19,266 nucleotides of DNA from JBFMGD01 sp040751775 (GTDB lineage Bacteria > Bacillota > Dethiobacteria > DTU022). Where the stretch lies: positions 1-19,266 of the forward strand of contig JBFMGD010000048.1 in NCBI GenBank assembly GCA_040751775.1, read 5' to 3'. Shown here piece after piece: positions 5,924 to 13,234 of the stretch (position 1 is its first letter; the number at the start of each line of letters is the position of its first letter). Position numbers and translations under genes: made by a program. Below the pieces are notes generated by a model. It was not told where the DNA came from. It saw nothing but the letters and a program-made list of their open reading frames with translations, and searched no databases.

Positions 5924-7387
5924 ATGCTAAAACAACCGCGGTATTCTAGATCCGGAGGCGGCACCAAGTGTTCAGGCACATCTACCTATAAAGCGCAAGC
6001 GATGTCACTGTCGCGCGTGCCGGCAAGCTGCCCGCCCGGGTTCCAGGGCCGCTATACCGTGCAGCCCGGTGATACCATGTTTACTATTGCGCAGCGGTTC
6101 GGCGTAAGCCTGGATGCGTTGATTGCCGCCAACCCGCAAATTTCCAATCCGAACCTGATTTTCCCTGGAGATGTGCTCTGCGTACCCGGCGCGCCTTTAC
6201 CGGATTGCCGCGTGCCGGCGAGCTGCCCGCCCGGCTTCCAGGGCCGCTATACCGTGCAGCCCGGTGATACCATGTTTACTATTGCGCAGCGGTTCGGTGT
6301 CTCACTGCAGGCTTTGATTAATGCCAATCCGCAGATAACTAATCCGAACTTGATCTTCCCCTGCGACGTGCTCTGCGTACCGGGAGCGGCGCCGCCCTGC
6401 CGCGTACCGGCGACTTGCCCGCCCGGGTTCCAGGGCCGCTATACCGTACAGCCCGGTGATACCATGTTTATCATTGCGCAGCGGTTCGGCGTTTCATTGC
6501 AGGCTTTGATCAATGCCAACCCGCAGATAACTAATCCGAACCTGATTTTCCCGTGTGATGTGCTTTGCGTGCCCGGTCCACCTGTTGGAGGCCGCGTTCC
6601 CGTGTCTTGCCCGACGGGCTTTACCGGGCGCTACACGGTTCGGCCCGGTGATACCATGTTCAGCATCGCGCAGATGTTCGGTGTTTCGCTGCAGGCGTTG
6701 ATTGCCGCCAATCCGCATATCACCAATCCGGATCAGATTTTCCCGTGCGACGTGCTCTGCGTGCCCTGCCCAACCACAGGCCGGGTGCCGACCACCTGTC
6801 CGACGGGCTTCCAGGGACAGTATACGGTTCAGGCCGGCGACAGCATGTTCAGCATCGCGCAGATGTTCGGTGTTTCGCTGCAGGCGCTGATTGCCGCCAA
6901 TCCGCAGATCACTAATCCGGGTCAGATCTTCCCCTGTGACGTGCTTTGTGTACCCTGTCCGCCATTTGCAGAGCCGCTGCCGCCGCCAAAACTGGTCCTT
7001 CCCTGCTGCGTGGTGCTGCAGCCAACATTCCAACCCATGCCCGGCAGCGCACCCGGCGGGGTTGCCCTGGTGCAATCCCTGCCTACCAAATGGTTCCGGG
7101 TCTGTATTCTTGCCGTAGACCTGCCCTGGGACACACAAGATGAAAGCGATGCCGATGCCGAGTGGCACAAGAAGTTCGAAGGTGTGGTCATAATCCCCGG
7201 CAAAAAGGAGATCACCTTCCCGTTGTTCCGCTGCCAGAAAGATCCGGCTGTCTGGTCGGGCTGCGTGGAGTTCGATTCCAAAACCACTTTGGACACCAAG
7301 GTCGCGGTACGGCAGATCAAGAAGAAAGGCCATGACGACATCCTGCTTCAGGCAGTTTTGAAGCGTTGCGGCTGCGCGCCGCTCTAA
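5924..7387 (+). CDS. Cys-rich protein with five LysM repeats and a C-terminal domain; probable spore-envelope or surface protein
   Basis: The 487-residue protein starts at an ATG nine bases after AAAGGAGG. The frame is open further upstream but without an SD. Residues 1-30 are basic and polar with no signal peptide. Five tandem units follow, beginning near 6014, 6209, 6401, 6593 and 6782. Each is a LysM domain of the form RYTVQPGDTMFTIAQRFGVS, then LQALINANPQITNP, then IFPCDVLCVP, with a VPxxCPPGF lead-in. LysM binds peptidoglycan or related glycans. Most units carry four Cys, suggesting disulfide cross-linking. The last 130 residues are a beta-rich unknown domain ending in CGCAPL. Lack of a signal peptide, as in SafA-like proteins deposited by the mother cell, suggests a spore-coat or cortex role, but a non-spore role cannot be excluded. 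Terminators lie on both sides, so it is monocistronic. Confidence 0.85.
   Translation: MLKQPRYSRSGGGTKCSGTSTYKAQAMSLSRVPASCPPGFQGRYTVQPGDTMFTIAQRFGVSLDALIAANPQISNPNLIFPGDVLCVPGAPLPDCRVPASCPPGFQGRYTVQPGDTMFTIAQRFGVSLQALINANPQITNPNLIFPCDVLCVPGAAPPCRVPATCPPGFQGRYTVQPGDTMFIIAQRFGVSLQALINANPQITNPNLIFPCDVLCVPGPPVGGRVPVSCPTGFTGRYTVRPGDTMFSIAQMFGVSLQALIAANPHITNPDQIFPCDVLCVPCPTTGRVPTTCPTGFQGQYTVQAGDSMFSIAQMFGVSLQALIAANPQITNPGQIFPCDVLCVPCPPFAEPLPPPKLVLPCCVVLQPTFQPMPGSAPGGVALVQSLPTKWFRVCILAVDLPWDTQDESDADAEWHKKFEGVVIIPGKKEITFPLFRCQKDPAVWSGCVEFDSKTTLDTKVAVRQIKKKGHDDILLQAVLKRCGCAPL
6014..6964 (+). repeat. Five tandem 189-195 bp repeats encoding LysM units
   Basis: Unit starts are 6014, 6209, 6401, 6593 and 6782, spaced 195, 192, 192 and 189 bp and all multiples of three. 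Units 1-3 share long identical nucleotide stretches through the YTVQPGDTMF region. Units 4 and 5 share another block (MFSIAQMFGVSLQA). This gives two sub-families within one array. Confidence 0.9.
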
Positions 7388-7419
7388 ACAACAGGTACTC
7401 TGTTCAAATCAGCTTCTAC

Positions 7420-7451
7420 GAGGATCTTCTACCCGGGAGATCCTCTCTTTC
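7420..7451 (+). terminator. Rho-independent terminator after the LysM gene
   Basis: GAGGATCT (7420-7427) pairs with AGATCCTC (7438-7445) around a 10-nt loop, followed by TCTTTC. It separates the LysM gene from the sigma-factor operon. Confidence 0.85.
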
Positions 7452-7462
7452 ATGTTTAGTTG

Positions 7463-7552
7463 TTGTTCAGCTTTTGTTCAGAGCGAAAAGAGATAATAAA
7501 AATATACTTTTCCAATCAGACTTTTTGTTTGTTCAGGTGTAATTATTATAAG
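7463..7552 (+). promoter_or_regulatory. Promoter region of the ECF sigma operon with three TTGTTCAG repeats
   Basis: A sigma-A-like TTGTTT (7525-7530), 16-bp spacer and TATAAG (7547-7552) would start transcription about 17 nt before the sigma-factor ATG. TTGTTCAG occurs three times: 7463-7470, 7474-7481 (11 bp apart, one helical turn) and 7529-7536 (inside the spacer). They may be binding sites or ECF -35 elements for autoregulation. Confidence 0.4.
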
Positions 7553-7574
7553 AGCGGTGCAGTGGGAGGTTTCC

Positions 7575-8075
7575 ATGGATAGTAAATTCCTGAGGGACTT
7601 GATGGACAGATACGGCAACAAGGTTTACCGCCTGGCCTTGCGATCCACCGGCAGCCGGCATCTGGCGGAAGATATTACCCAGGAAACTTTTCTGCGCGCC
7701 TGTGCCCACCTGGATCGTTACGATCATCACCGGCCACCCGGCCCCTGGCTGTTCAGGATCGCGCTTAACCTTTGCCGCAACCAGGCCCGTAAAGCATGGG
7801 AAATTCCCTTGGATTGGGCCGCTGGTGAGCCGGCAGCGTACGAGGCGGGGCCGGAACAGCTTTACCTGGAGAAAGAACGGAACCAGGAACTTTTGCGAGC
7901 GCTGTATCGCTTGCCTGAGATGTACCGTGAAGTATTATTGCTGAAACACGTGAGCGAACTATCCTACGCGGAGATTGGCGCGGCGCTGGATCTGGAGCTC
8001 AGCCTGGTAAAAAACAGGCTTTACCGGGGCCGCCTGGCGCTGCGGGCCGCACTGACGGCTGGGAGGGAAGACTAA
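7575..8075 (+). CDS. ECF-type (group 4) RNA polymerase sigma factor
   Basis: The 166-residue protein has the two ECF domains. Region 2 spans about residues 5-65 and contains YRLALRSTGSRHLAEDITQE-like helices and the promoter-melting segment WLFRIALNLCRNQARK. Region 4 spans about 105-160, with LPEMYREVLLLKHVSELSYA and a helix-turn-helix ending VKNRLYRGRLALR. It directs RNA polymerase to a small regulon in response to an envelope or redox signal sensed by its partner. I chose the ATG at 7575 because GGGAGGT ends about five bases upstream, although the frame is open back to 7557. The next gene starts right after its stop and encodes a zinc anti-sigma factor, the usual arrangement. The inducing signal is unknown. 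Confidence 0.92.
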   Translation: MDSKFLRDLMDRYGNKVYRLALRSTGSRHLAEDITQETFLRACAHLDRYDHHRPPGPWLFRIALNLCRNQARKAWEIPLDWAAGEPAAYEAGPEQLYLEKERNQELLRALYRLPEMYREVLLLKHVSELSYAEIGAALDLELSLVKNRLYRGRLALRAALTAGRED

Positions 8076-8540
8076 ATGATAAAGGATTGCCCAGAGGTTA
8101 TTACCTGGCAGGCTGTGGTGGACGGAGAGGAAGATAATCCCTGGTATTGGGGGCACCTGGATTCTTGTCCGGCCTGTCGCGCCGTTTACCGGGAAATTGA
8201 GGCGGCGGCGGGATTGGCAAGCGGCCTGCTTACTGAAGCGGTACTGCCGCCGGCCGCGGCCCGCCGGATTTTAAACCGCGTAAAACCCTTTCCCGCCGGC
8301 CTAATAGTGGCACTGTTGTTCAGCTTGCTGGGCGGTTCCGTAGCCCTGTTGGAACCGGGCGGCTTAAGCTGGTGGTTTTCGGTCGGCGTCGTCCGGCAGT
8401 GGGGCTTAATCCTGGATGCGGCAATTGGGCTGCTTTTCCTGGTCAAAAACCTGGATCCGCTGGTCATACTGGCGACCGCGCTGCTGTTGGTTGGATTGGA
8501 AGTAGCGATCCTATATAAAATAAAATTAGTGGAGGGATAA
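8076..8540 (+). CDS. Zinc-finger (ZAS) membrane anti-sigma factor
   Basis: The 154-residue protein begins directly after the sigma-factor stop. The N-terminal domain has the H-x3-C-x2-C signature of zinc-binding anti-sigma factors (H27, C31, C34 in HLDSCPAC), preceded by an acidic segment. After a helical linker there are about three hydrophobic segments in residues 72-150 (FPAGLIVALLFSLLGGSVAL, LILDAAIGLLFLV, LVILATALLLVGLEVAILY), placing it in the membrane. It should hold the ECF sigma factor inactive until a signal releases it. The short C-terminus leaves no large extracytoplasmic sensor domain, so sensing may be by the membrane part, the zinc site, or the downstream partner. Confidence 0.88.
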   Translation: MIKDCPEVITWQAVVDGEEDNPWYWGHLDSCPACRAVYREIEAAAGLASGLLTEAVLPPAAARRILNRVKPFPAGLIVALLFSLLGGSVALLEPGGLSWWFSVGVVRQWGLILDAAIGLLFLVKNLDPLVILATALLLVGLEVAILYKIKLVEG

Positions 8541-8543
8541 TAG

Positions 8544-9995
8544 GTGATGAAAAAAAGAGCGAAGTTCGTGGTATTAGGCCTGATGCTGGTGCTGTTACTG
8601 GCTGTGGTTGGATCAGTCACGGTTACCGCAGCCCGGGAAAATGTCGTTGAAGGCGATATCAACAAAGCGGCCGGCAGCCTGGAGATCGGCCGGGGCACGA
8701 CCGTTAACGGCAACGTGACGGTGAACATGGGAGAGATCGTCATCAGCGGGGTGGTTAACGGGAATGTTACCGGCAATATGGGTCAGGTTACGATTCACGG
8801 TGATGTTAACGGCAGCGTCGAGGCCATCATGGGCCAAGTTGTGATTACCGGCAACGTTTCGGGGGATGTCAAGGCGCGCATGGGAGAAGTAATCGTTGAC
8901 GGCGCGGTAGCCGGAAACCTGGAAGCCGATCTGGGTAACGTGATTATCCGGGGTACCGTCGGCGGTGACGTTAATTCCGGCCTGGGTCAACTGCGCATCC
9001 CCGGTGAAGTGCTGGGCGGTGTGACCAGCCTGGGCAAAAACGTGATTATTACCGGCTCCGTGGACGGCGATGTCACGCTGACCCGCGGCATGGTGGAGCT
9101 CGGTCCGCAAGCGGTGGTAGGAGGTAGAATATACGTTGAAGAAGGTTTGGTCAAGGTGCTCGAAGGTTCAACGGCGGGTTCGATCGTTGTTGTAACGGAG
9201 CTTACCGAGGCCGAGGTGGACCAGCTGTTCAGGAGTGGCGCCAGGAGCGGTGAAGGGTACAGTTTTCACGGGGTCGATGACATTGTCGATACGATTATCG
9301 GCAGCGTAGAGGGGGGTTTTCGCGGTATCCGCACACCCTTGCCTCTGTTTAACCGAGGAAACTGGTATTTTCACCGGTTTACACCATTTCTCGGTTGGTA
9401 CGGCAACCTGGCCAAAGGAGTTTTCAATATGATTGTGCTTTTTGCCATGGCCGCCCTGACTTTTACACTCTTTCCCGGGCATGTCCGGGCCGCCGGCGAC
9501 GCGGTTACCATTAAAACCGGTCCGGTGTTCGGCTGGGGTATCCTGGCCGTGGTTTTAGCGGTGCCGCTGATGATCTTCCTGGCGATCACCATTATCGGGA
9601 TCCCGCTGATTCTTGTGGAGATTCTGCTCCTGGCTCTGGCGGGTATCCTCGGTTATACCGCGATTACACAGATCGTTGGCGCCAGGGTTGTCGGCACCGC
9701 CGGTTCCAAGACGGTCAGCCCCCTCGGCGCGATCGCCCTGGGTGCGCTGATCCTGGGTGTACTCAGTATGGTCCCGGTTTTGGGCGGCCTGCTTTCCCTG
9801 GTTCTTTTTGTAATGGCGCTCGGGGCGGCCTTAACCACCCGCTTCGGCACCGTTCAGCCGCGGCCGAACCTTGGCCCCGTTGAGCCTGCAGAAACACAGC
9901 TCGAGATGCCGCAATTCGAGGAAGCGCAGCCGGAAAGTGAACCGGACAAAACAGACGCGACCGGAGAAATAGAACCAATCACAGATGAAGAGTAA
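8544..9995 (+). CDS. Membrane protein with DUF583/bactofilin-like beta-helix and C-terminal membrane domain
   Basis: The 483-residue protein starts with a signal or membrane segment (LGLMLVLLLAVVGSVTVTAA). About nine short repeats of 17-20 residues follow at residues 35-190, with the pattern MG-x-VVI-x-G-x-V-x-GNV. This is typical of the right-handed beta-helical polymer-forming bactofilin/DUF583 repeats. A linker follows, then four or more hydrophobic segments at about 295-440. A Pro/Glu-rich acidic tail ends in ITDEE. The GTG start at 8544 (followed by ATG) lies 7 nt after GGAGGG. It is the last gene of the sigma/anti-sigma operon and is therefore likely a target or a sensor partner of that pair. 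In this placement the beta-helix would be outside the membrane, unlike classic cytoplasmic bactofilins. Confidence 0.82.
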   Translation: MMKKRAKFVVLGLMLVLLLAVVGSVTVTAARENVVEGDINKAAGSLEIGRGTTVNGNVTVNMGEIVISGVVNGNVTGNMGQVTIHGDVNGSVEAIMGQVVITGNVSGDVKARMGEVIVDGAVAGNLEADLGNVIIRGTVGGDVNSGLGQLRIPGEVLGGVTSLGKNVIITGSVDGDVTLTRGMVELGPQAVVGGRIYVEEGLVKVLEGSTAGSIVVVTELTEAEVDQLFRSGARSGEGYSFHGVDDIVDTIIGSVEGGFRGIRTPLPLFNRGNWYFHRFTPFLGWYGNLAKGVFNMIVLFAMAALTFTLFPGHVRAAGDAVTIKTGPVFGWGILAVVLAVPLMIFLAITIIGIPLILVEILLLALAGILGYTAITQIVGARVVGTAGSKTVSPLGAIALGALILGVLSMVPVLGGLLSLVLFVMALGAALTTRFGTVQPRPNLGPVEPAETQLEMPQFEEAQPESEPDKTDATGEIEPITDEE

Positions 9996-10022
9996 AAAAA
10001 GAAGAAGGTAAGAGCATAACAG

Positions 10023-10042
10023 GGGCACGGCATGCCGTGCCC
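10023..10042. repeat. Perfect 20-bp palindrome between convergent genes
   Basis: GGGCACGGCATGCCGTGCCC is a perfect inverted repeat 28 bp after the bactofilin-like gene. It would form a strong hairpin and may act as a transcription barrier for the operon, but no U-run follows. It could also be a copy of a dispersed genomic palindrome. The rest of 9996-10224 shows no gene. Confidence 0.6.
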
Positions 10043-10224
10043 GCAGGACTGCTGAAATTTTCGGGACAGCTACAAACTTGCAGCCTAAACGGCAGCAATG
10101 ATGTAATATTTATACAAAACCGCGGCTAACCAGTTGCCGTAGCAGTACATTTCTTTAATGGCACGGCGGCCCGCTGAAAACGGAAAAAGTTGCCAAATTG
10201 GCTGCTCTACTTTCCGGGTAGTGT

Positions 10225-11712
10225 TCATGCCAGCAGGCGTAGTACCGTGCTCTTTATTTCTGCCGGGTTTACAATCAGCGAGTGCAGCACCGGTTTTTGC
10301 TCCAACCCGTTCAGAGAGGCCGGTATGGCTGAGCCTGTTGTCTGTGATAAAAGCTCAAGCAGTTCGTATTCAGTCTTGCCGGCCGTGCGGCGCGGTTCCA
10401 AAACGGCGCGCGCCGTGCTGGCGTTGAATTTAAATGGACTGGCCGTGGAGATGATCACTGTATTGGACGGATCGGCCGTTTCTGCGCGGTACTGATCGTA
10501 GACCGCTCTTCCAACAGCGGTATGCGGGTCGATCAGGTAACCGTGTTCCCAGAAAGTGCGCGCAATCGCACCGAGCGTTTCCGCGTCGCCGGCAAAACCG
10601 GGCCAAAAAAGGGTGCCCAGGTCCTGCAGGGTGCCCGGATCCACCTGGTAGCCGCCGCTTTCCCGCAGCTGCCGCATCCAGCGGCTCACACGGCCGGGCT
10701 CTCGCCCGGCCAGTTCGAACAGGAGCCTCTCCAGGTTGCTGGAAACGAGAATATCCATGGATGGCGATAGTGTTTGGTAAAAGGGCCGGTTGCGATTATA
10801 AAATCCGCCGCGCAAGAAGTCCGTCAGGACGTTGTTCCGGTTGGAGGCGCAGATCAGCCGGTGAATGGGCAAACCCATCCGGCAGGCGTAATAACCGGCC
10901 AGGATGTTGCCGAAATTACCGGAGGGCACGACAAAGTTAATCTTCTCTCCGGGGCCGGCGGCGCCTTCCCTCAGGAGCTCCAGGTAAGCGGCGTAATAAT
11001 AGACGATTTGCGGGATCAGTCTCCCCCAGTTAATGGAGTTGGCCGAAGTAAACCTATAACCCCGGCCGGCCAGTTCACCGGCCAGGGAGCGGTCAGTAAA
11101 CAGCGCTTTAACCCCTGCCTGGGCATCGTCAAAATTACCGCGCAGCGCCACGACATGCACGTTGTTCCCTTCCTGGGTGACCATCTGTTGTGCCTGGATT
11201 GGGCTGACCCCTTCCGCCGGGTAAAAAACGATCACTTGTGTACCGGGAACATCCCGGAATCCTTCCAGGGCCGCTTTACCGGTGTCTCCCGAGGTCGCGG
11301 TCAGGATCACCAGAGCGGCTGTTTCGCCTGTTTTTCGCGCCGCTTCGCGTAAAAGGTGGGGCAGTATCTGCAGGGCCATATCTTTAAAGGCGCAGGTGGG
11401 GCCGTGCCACAACTCCAAAACGGAGAGTTGATCGTTCAAGCGGTGCAGCGGCGCGACCGCTTCATGATCAAAGCGCCCGGTCGAGTATGCCGCCCGCGCG
11501 GCGGCGGTGATTGCGGTGTCGCTGAAATCAGGCAGGTAGAGTTTCAGCACAGCGGCGGCCTTATCCCAATAGGGTGCCGCAGTAAGCTGCGCCGGGTCGA
11601 GGCGGGGCAGCTCAGTGGGCACGAACAGGCCGCCGTCCGGGGCTGGCCCCTGTTTAATCGCTTCCGCCGGTGAAACCGGATCTGTGCCGCCGCGGGTACT
11701 GATGTAGCGCAT
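10225..11712 (-). CDS. thrC: Threonine synthase
   Basis: This PLP enzyme converts O-phospho-homoserine and water to threonine and phosphate in the cytoplasm. The 495-residue protein has family landmarks: MRYISTRGG at the start, PDGGLFVP, the PLP lysine K110 in CAFKD, LTATSGDTGKAALEGF, and the phosphate-cradle text VPSGNFGNILAGY. The start is the second ATG (11712), because GGAGGTTACG gives a correctly spaced SD. The ATG at 11724 lies just upstream of that SD. The gene is divergent from a PGM-like protein that is a proposed homoserine kinase. The two would provide consecutive steps: homoserine phosphorylation, then threonine formation. A leader of about 185 nt with a hairpin precedes it. Confidence 0.95.
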   Translation of the reverse strand: MRYISTRGGTDPVSPAEAIKQGPAPDGGLFVPTELPRLDPAQLTAAPYWDKAAAVLKLYLPDFSDTAITAAARAAYSTGRFDHEAVAPLHRLNDQLSVLELWHGPTCAFKDMALQILPHLLREAARKTGETAALVILTATSGDTGKAALEGFRDVPGTQVIVFYPAEGVSPIQAQQMVTQEGNNVHVVALRGNFDDAQAGVKALFTDRSLAGELAGRGYRFTSANSINWGRLIPQIVYYYAAYLELLREGAAGPGEKINFVVPSGNFGNILAGYYACRMGLPIHRLICASNRNNVLTDFLRGGFYNRNRPFYQTLSPSMDILVSSNLERLLFELAGREPGRVSRWMRQLRESGGYQVDPGTLQDLGTLFWPGFAGDAETLGAIARTFWEHGYLIDPHTAVGRAVYDQYRAETADPSNTVIISTASPFKFNASTARAVLEPRRTAGKTEYELLELLSQTTGSAIPASLNGLEQKPVLHSLIVNPAEIKSTVLRLLA

Positions 11713-11805
11713 CGTAACCTCCATGTAACTCAGGCATCAGTTAGAATGAATCGGAATTAGGTCAATATACATTCAAGATCTCCACTCAGAAATCCTTTTT
11801 CCGCA

Positions 11806-11849
11806 GAGCCAAGCGGGCTATCCTTCAAAAAAGCGCAGCCCGCCCGGCT
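11806..11849 (-). promoter_or_regulatory. Hairpin in the thrC leader
   Basis: In the leader AGCC-aa-GCGGGCT (plus strand) can pair with AGCCCGC-cc-GGCT around an 18-nt loop, giving seven pairs, a 2x2 internal loop and four further pairs. I do not see a T-box motif (TGGNACCGCG) or a clear terminator U-run after the stem in the thrC direction. It may be a regulatory leader of unrecognised type. Confidence 0.35.
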
Positions 11850-11904
11850 TAACTTTAACCACTATACCAATATAACGCCTTATTTAGAAGATGGTTTTGT
11901 TGAT

Positions 11905-11933
11905 ATTAGATACCAGAAGCGTTGAGTTTTCAA
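11905..11933 (-). promoter_or_regulatory. Probable sigma-A promoter of thrC
   Basis: On the minus strand TTGAAA (11933-11928), a 17-bp spacer and TCTAAT (11910-11905) match the vegetative consensus well. Its -35 directly abuts the -35 of the divergent apgM-like promoter. It implies an untranslated leader of roughly 185 nt. Confidence 0.5.
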
Positions 11934-11950
11934 TATAAGTGCGGTAATAT
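11922..11950 (+). promoter_or_regulatory. Sigma-A promoter of the PGM-like/homoserine kinase gene
   Basis: TTGAGT (11922-11927), a 17-bp spacer and TAATAT (11945-11950) form a good vegetative promoter about 45 bp before the TTG start. Confidence 0.65.
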
Positions 11951-11995
11951 GAAAGTATCACGGCCTGGAATCAGCGGTCCGGAGGTGTTATCTTA

Positions 11996-13213
11996 TTGAA
12001 GTACATCATCATTGTCGGAGACGGTATGGCCGATTATCCCGTCAAAGAACTGGGCGGCAAAACGCCGCTACAGCGAGCGCGGAAGCCGGCCGTGGACAGC
12101 CTGGCCCGGAAAGGTGAGATGGGCATGGTCCGGACGGTTCCCGTGGGAATGGCGCCGGGCAGCGATACCGCCAACCTCTCCGTAATCGGGTATGACCCAC
12201 AAAAATATTATACCGGCCGCTCCCCTTTTGAAGCGGCCGGCATGGGTGTACGGCTGCAACCGGGCGATGTTTCTTTTCGCTGCAACCTGGTTACCCTTTC
12301 TTCCGAAGCCGCATACGCCGGCCGGACCATGCTCGATTACTGCGCCGGTGAAATACCGACCGCGGAAGGCGGGGAGTTGATCGAGGCGCTCCGCGCCCGC
12401 CTGAAAACAGCCGGTATAAATTTTTATGCCGGGATCAGCTACCGCCATCTCATGGTCTGGACGGGCGGTCCGAAGCCGGCGGAGTGCCGGTTGACCCCAC
12501 CCCACGACATTAGCGGTCGTAAAATTGAACCATATCTGCCTGCCGGCGGCGGGGCGGCGCTACTCCGCGACCTGATGGAACAAAGCGCCGCGGTATTGCC
12601 CCGGCACCCGGTCAACCGGCGGCGGCTGGCCGGGGGATTGAAGCCGGCCAATTCAATCTGGCTCTGGGGAGAGGGCACGGCGCCCCGGTTGCCCCTTTTC
12701 CGAGAAAAATACGGCCTGCAAGGCTCCGTGATCTCCGCGGTTGATCTGCTCAAAGGTATCGCGCTCTACGCCGGCCTAAAACCGATCGAGGTGGCCGGCG
12801 CCACCGGCGATATCCATACCGATTACGGCGCCAAGACCCGTGCGGCCCTGCATGCGCTGCGGGAAGGCGATGATTTTGTTTACCTCCATATCGAAGCACC
12901 CGATGAGTGCGCGCACCGTTTTGAAATTGAGAACAAGGTGCGGGCGATTGAGCTGATCGATGAAAAGGTGGTTGCACCGCTTCTGGCCGGCCTGGAGCAA
13001 ACCTCCGAACCGTTCAGCATTTTATTTTTGCCGGATCACGCCACACCGCTGGCCCTGCGCACACACACCGCTGATCCCGTACCTTTTTTAATTTACCGGA
13101 ACCGCGACGTTAAAACTCACCCGCCGCGGCCATATGACGAAGAGACTGCCGCGGCGGCGGGCTTATACATTGACGAAGGCTGCAAGCTGATGGATTATTT
13201 TTTGGATTATTGA
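11996..13213 (+). CDS. Cofactor-independent phosphoglycerate mutase-like protein; proposed homoserine kinase
   Basis: The 405-residue protein belongs to the alkaline-phosphatase superfamily and is closest to the archaeal-type iPGM (ApgM) group. The metal-site motif VGDGMADYP is at residues 7-15. The nucleophile region PGSDTANLSVIGYDP is at 54-68 (likely Ser56). The late metal motif FLPDHATP is near residue 345. Family members in bacteria lacking ThrB are annotated as proposed homoserine kinase because of gene context, and here it is divergent from thrC, which fits. A true phosphoglycerate mutase role is the alternative. The start is TTG, with GGAGGTG 8-9 nt upstream and a good promoter about 45 bp before it. 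The Fe-S gene downstream starts 21 bp after its stop. Confidence 0.85.
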   Translation: MKYIIIVGDGMADYPVKELGGKTPLQRARKPAVDSLARKGEMGMVRTVPVGMAPGSDTANLSVIGYDPQKYYTGRSPFEAAGMGVRLQPGDVSFRCNLVTLSSEAAYAGRTMLDYCAGEIPTAEGGELIEALRARLKTAGINFYAGISYRHLMVWTGGPKPAECRLTPPHDISGRKIEPYLPAGGGAALLRDLMEQSAAVLPRHPVNRRRLAGGLKPANSIWLWGEGTAPRLPLFREKYGLQGSVISAVDLLKGIALYAGLKPIEVAGATGDIHTDYGAKTRAALHALREGDDFVYLHIEAPDECAHRFEIENKVRAIELIDEKVVAPLLAGLEQTSEPFSILFLPDHATPLALRTHTADPVPFLIYRNRDVKTHPPRPYDEETAAAAGLYIDEGCKLMDYFLDY

Positions 13214-13234
13214 TAATCAGGGGAGAGAAGAAAA

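Noticed and set aside
6014..6964. Possible CRISPR-like or non-coding tandem repeat
   Set aside because: Units are about 190 bp, in frame and encode LysM domains. There are no short direct repeats with spacers.
6494..7333. 279-codon minus-strand frame opposite the LysM gene
   Set aside because: Shadow of the repeated LysM coding sequence. Its own repeats mirror the array, with no SD or family resemblance.
11840..11880. tRNA-like text on the minus strand (TGGTATAGTGGTTAA)
   Set aside because: No cloverleaf, no T-arm and no acceptor stem can be formed around it.
11713..11900. Threonine T-box riboswitch upstream of thrC
   Set aside because: The leader lacks the conserved TGGNACCGCG-type T-box sequence and a clear terminator.
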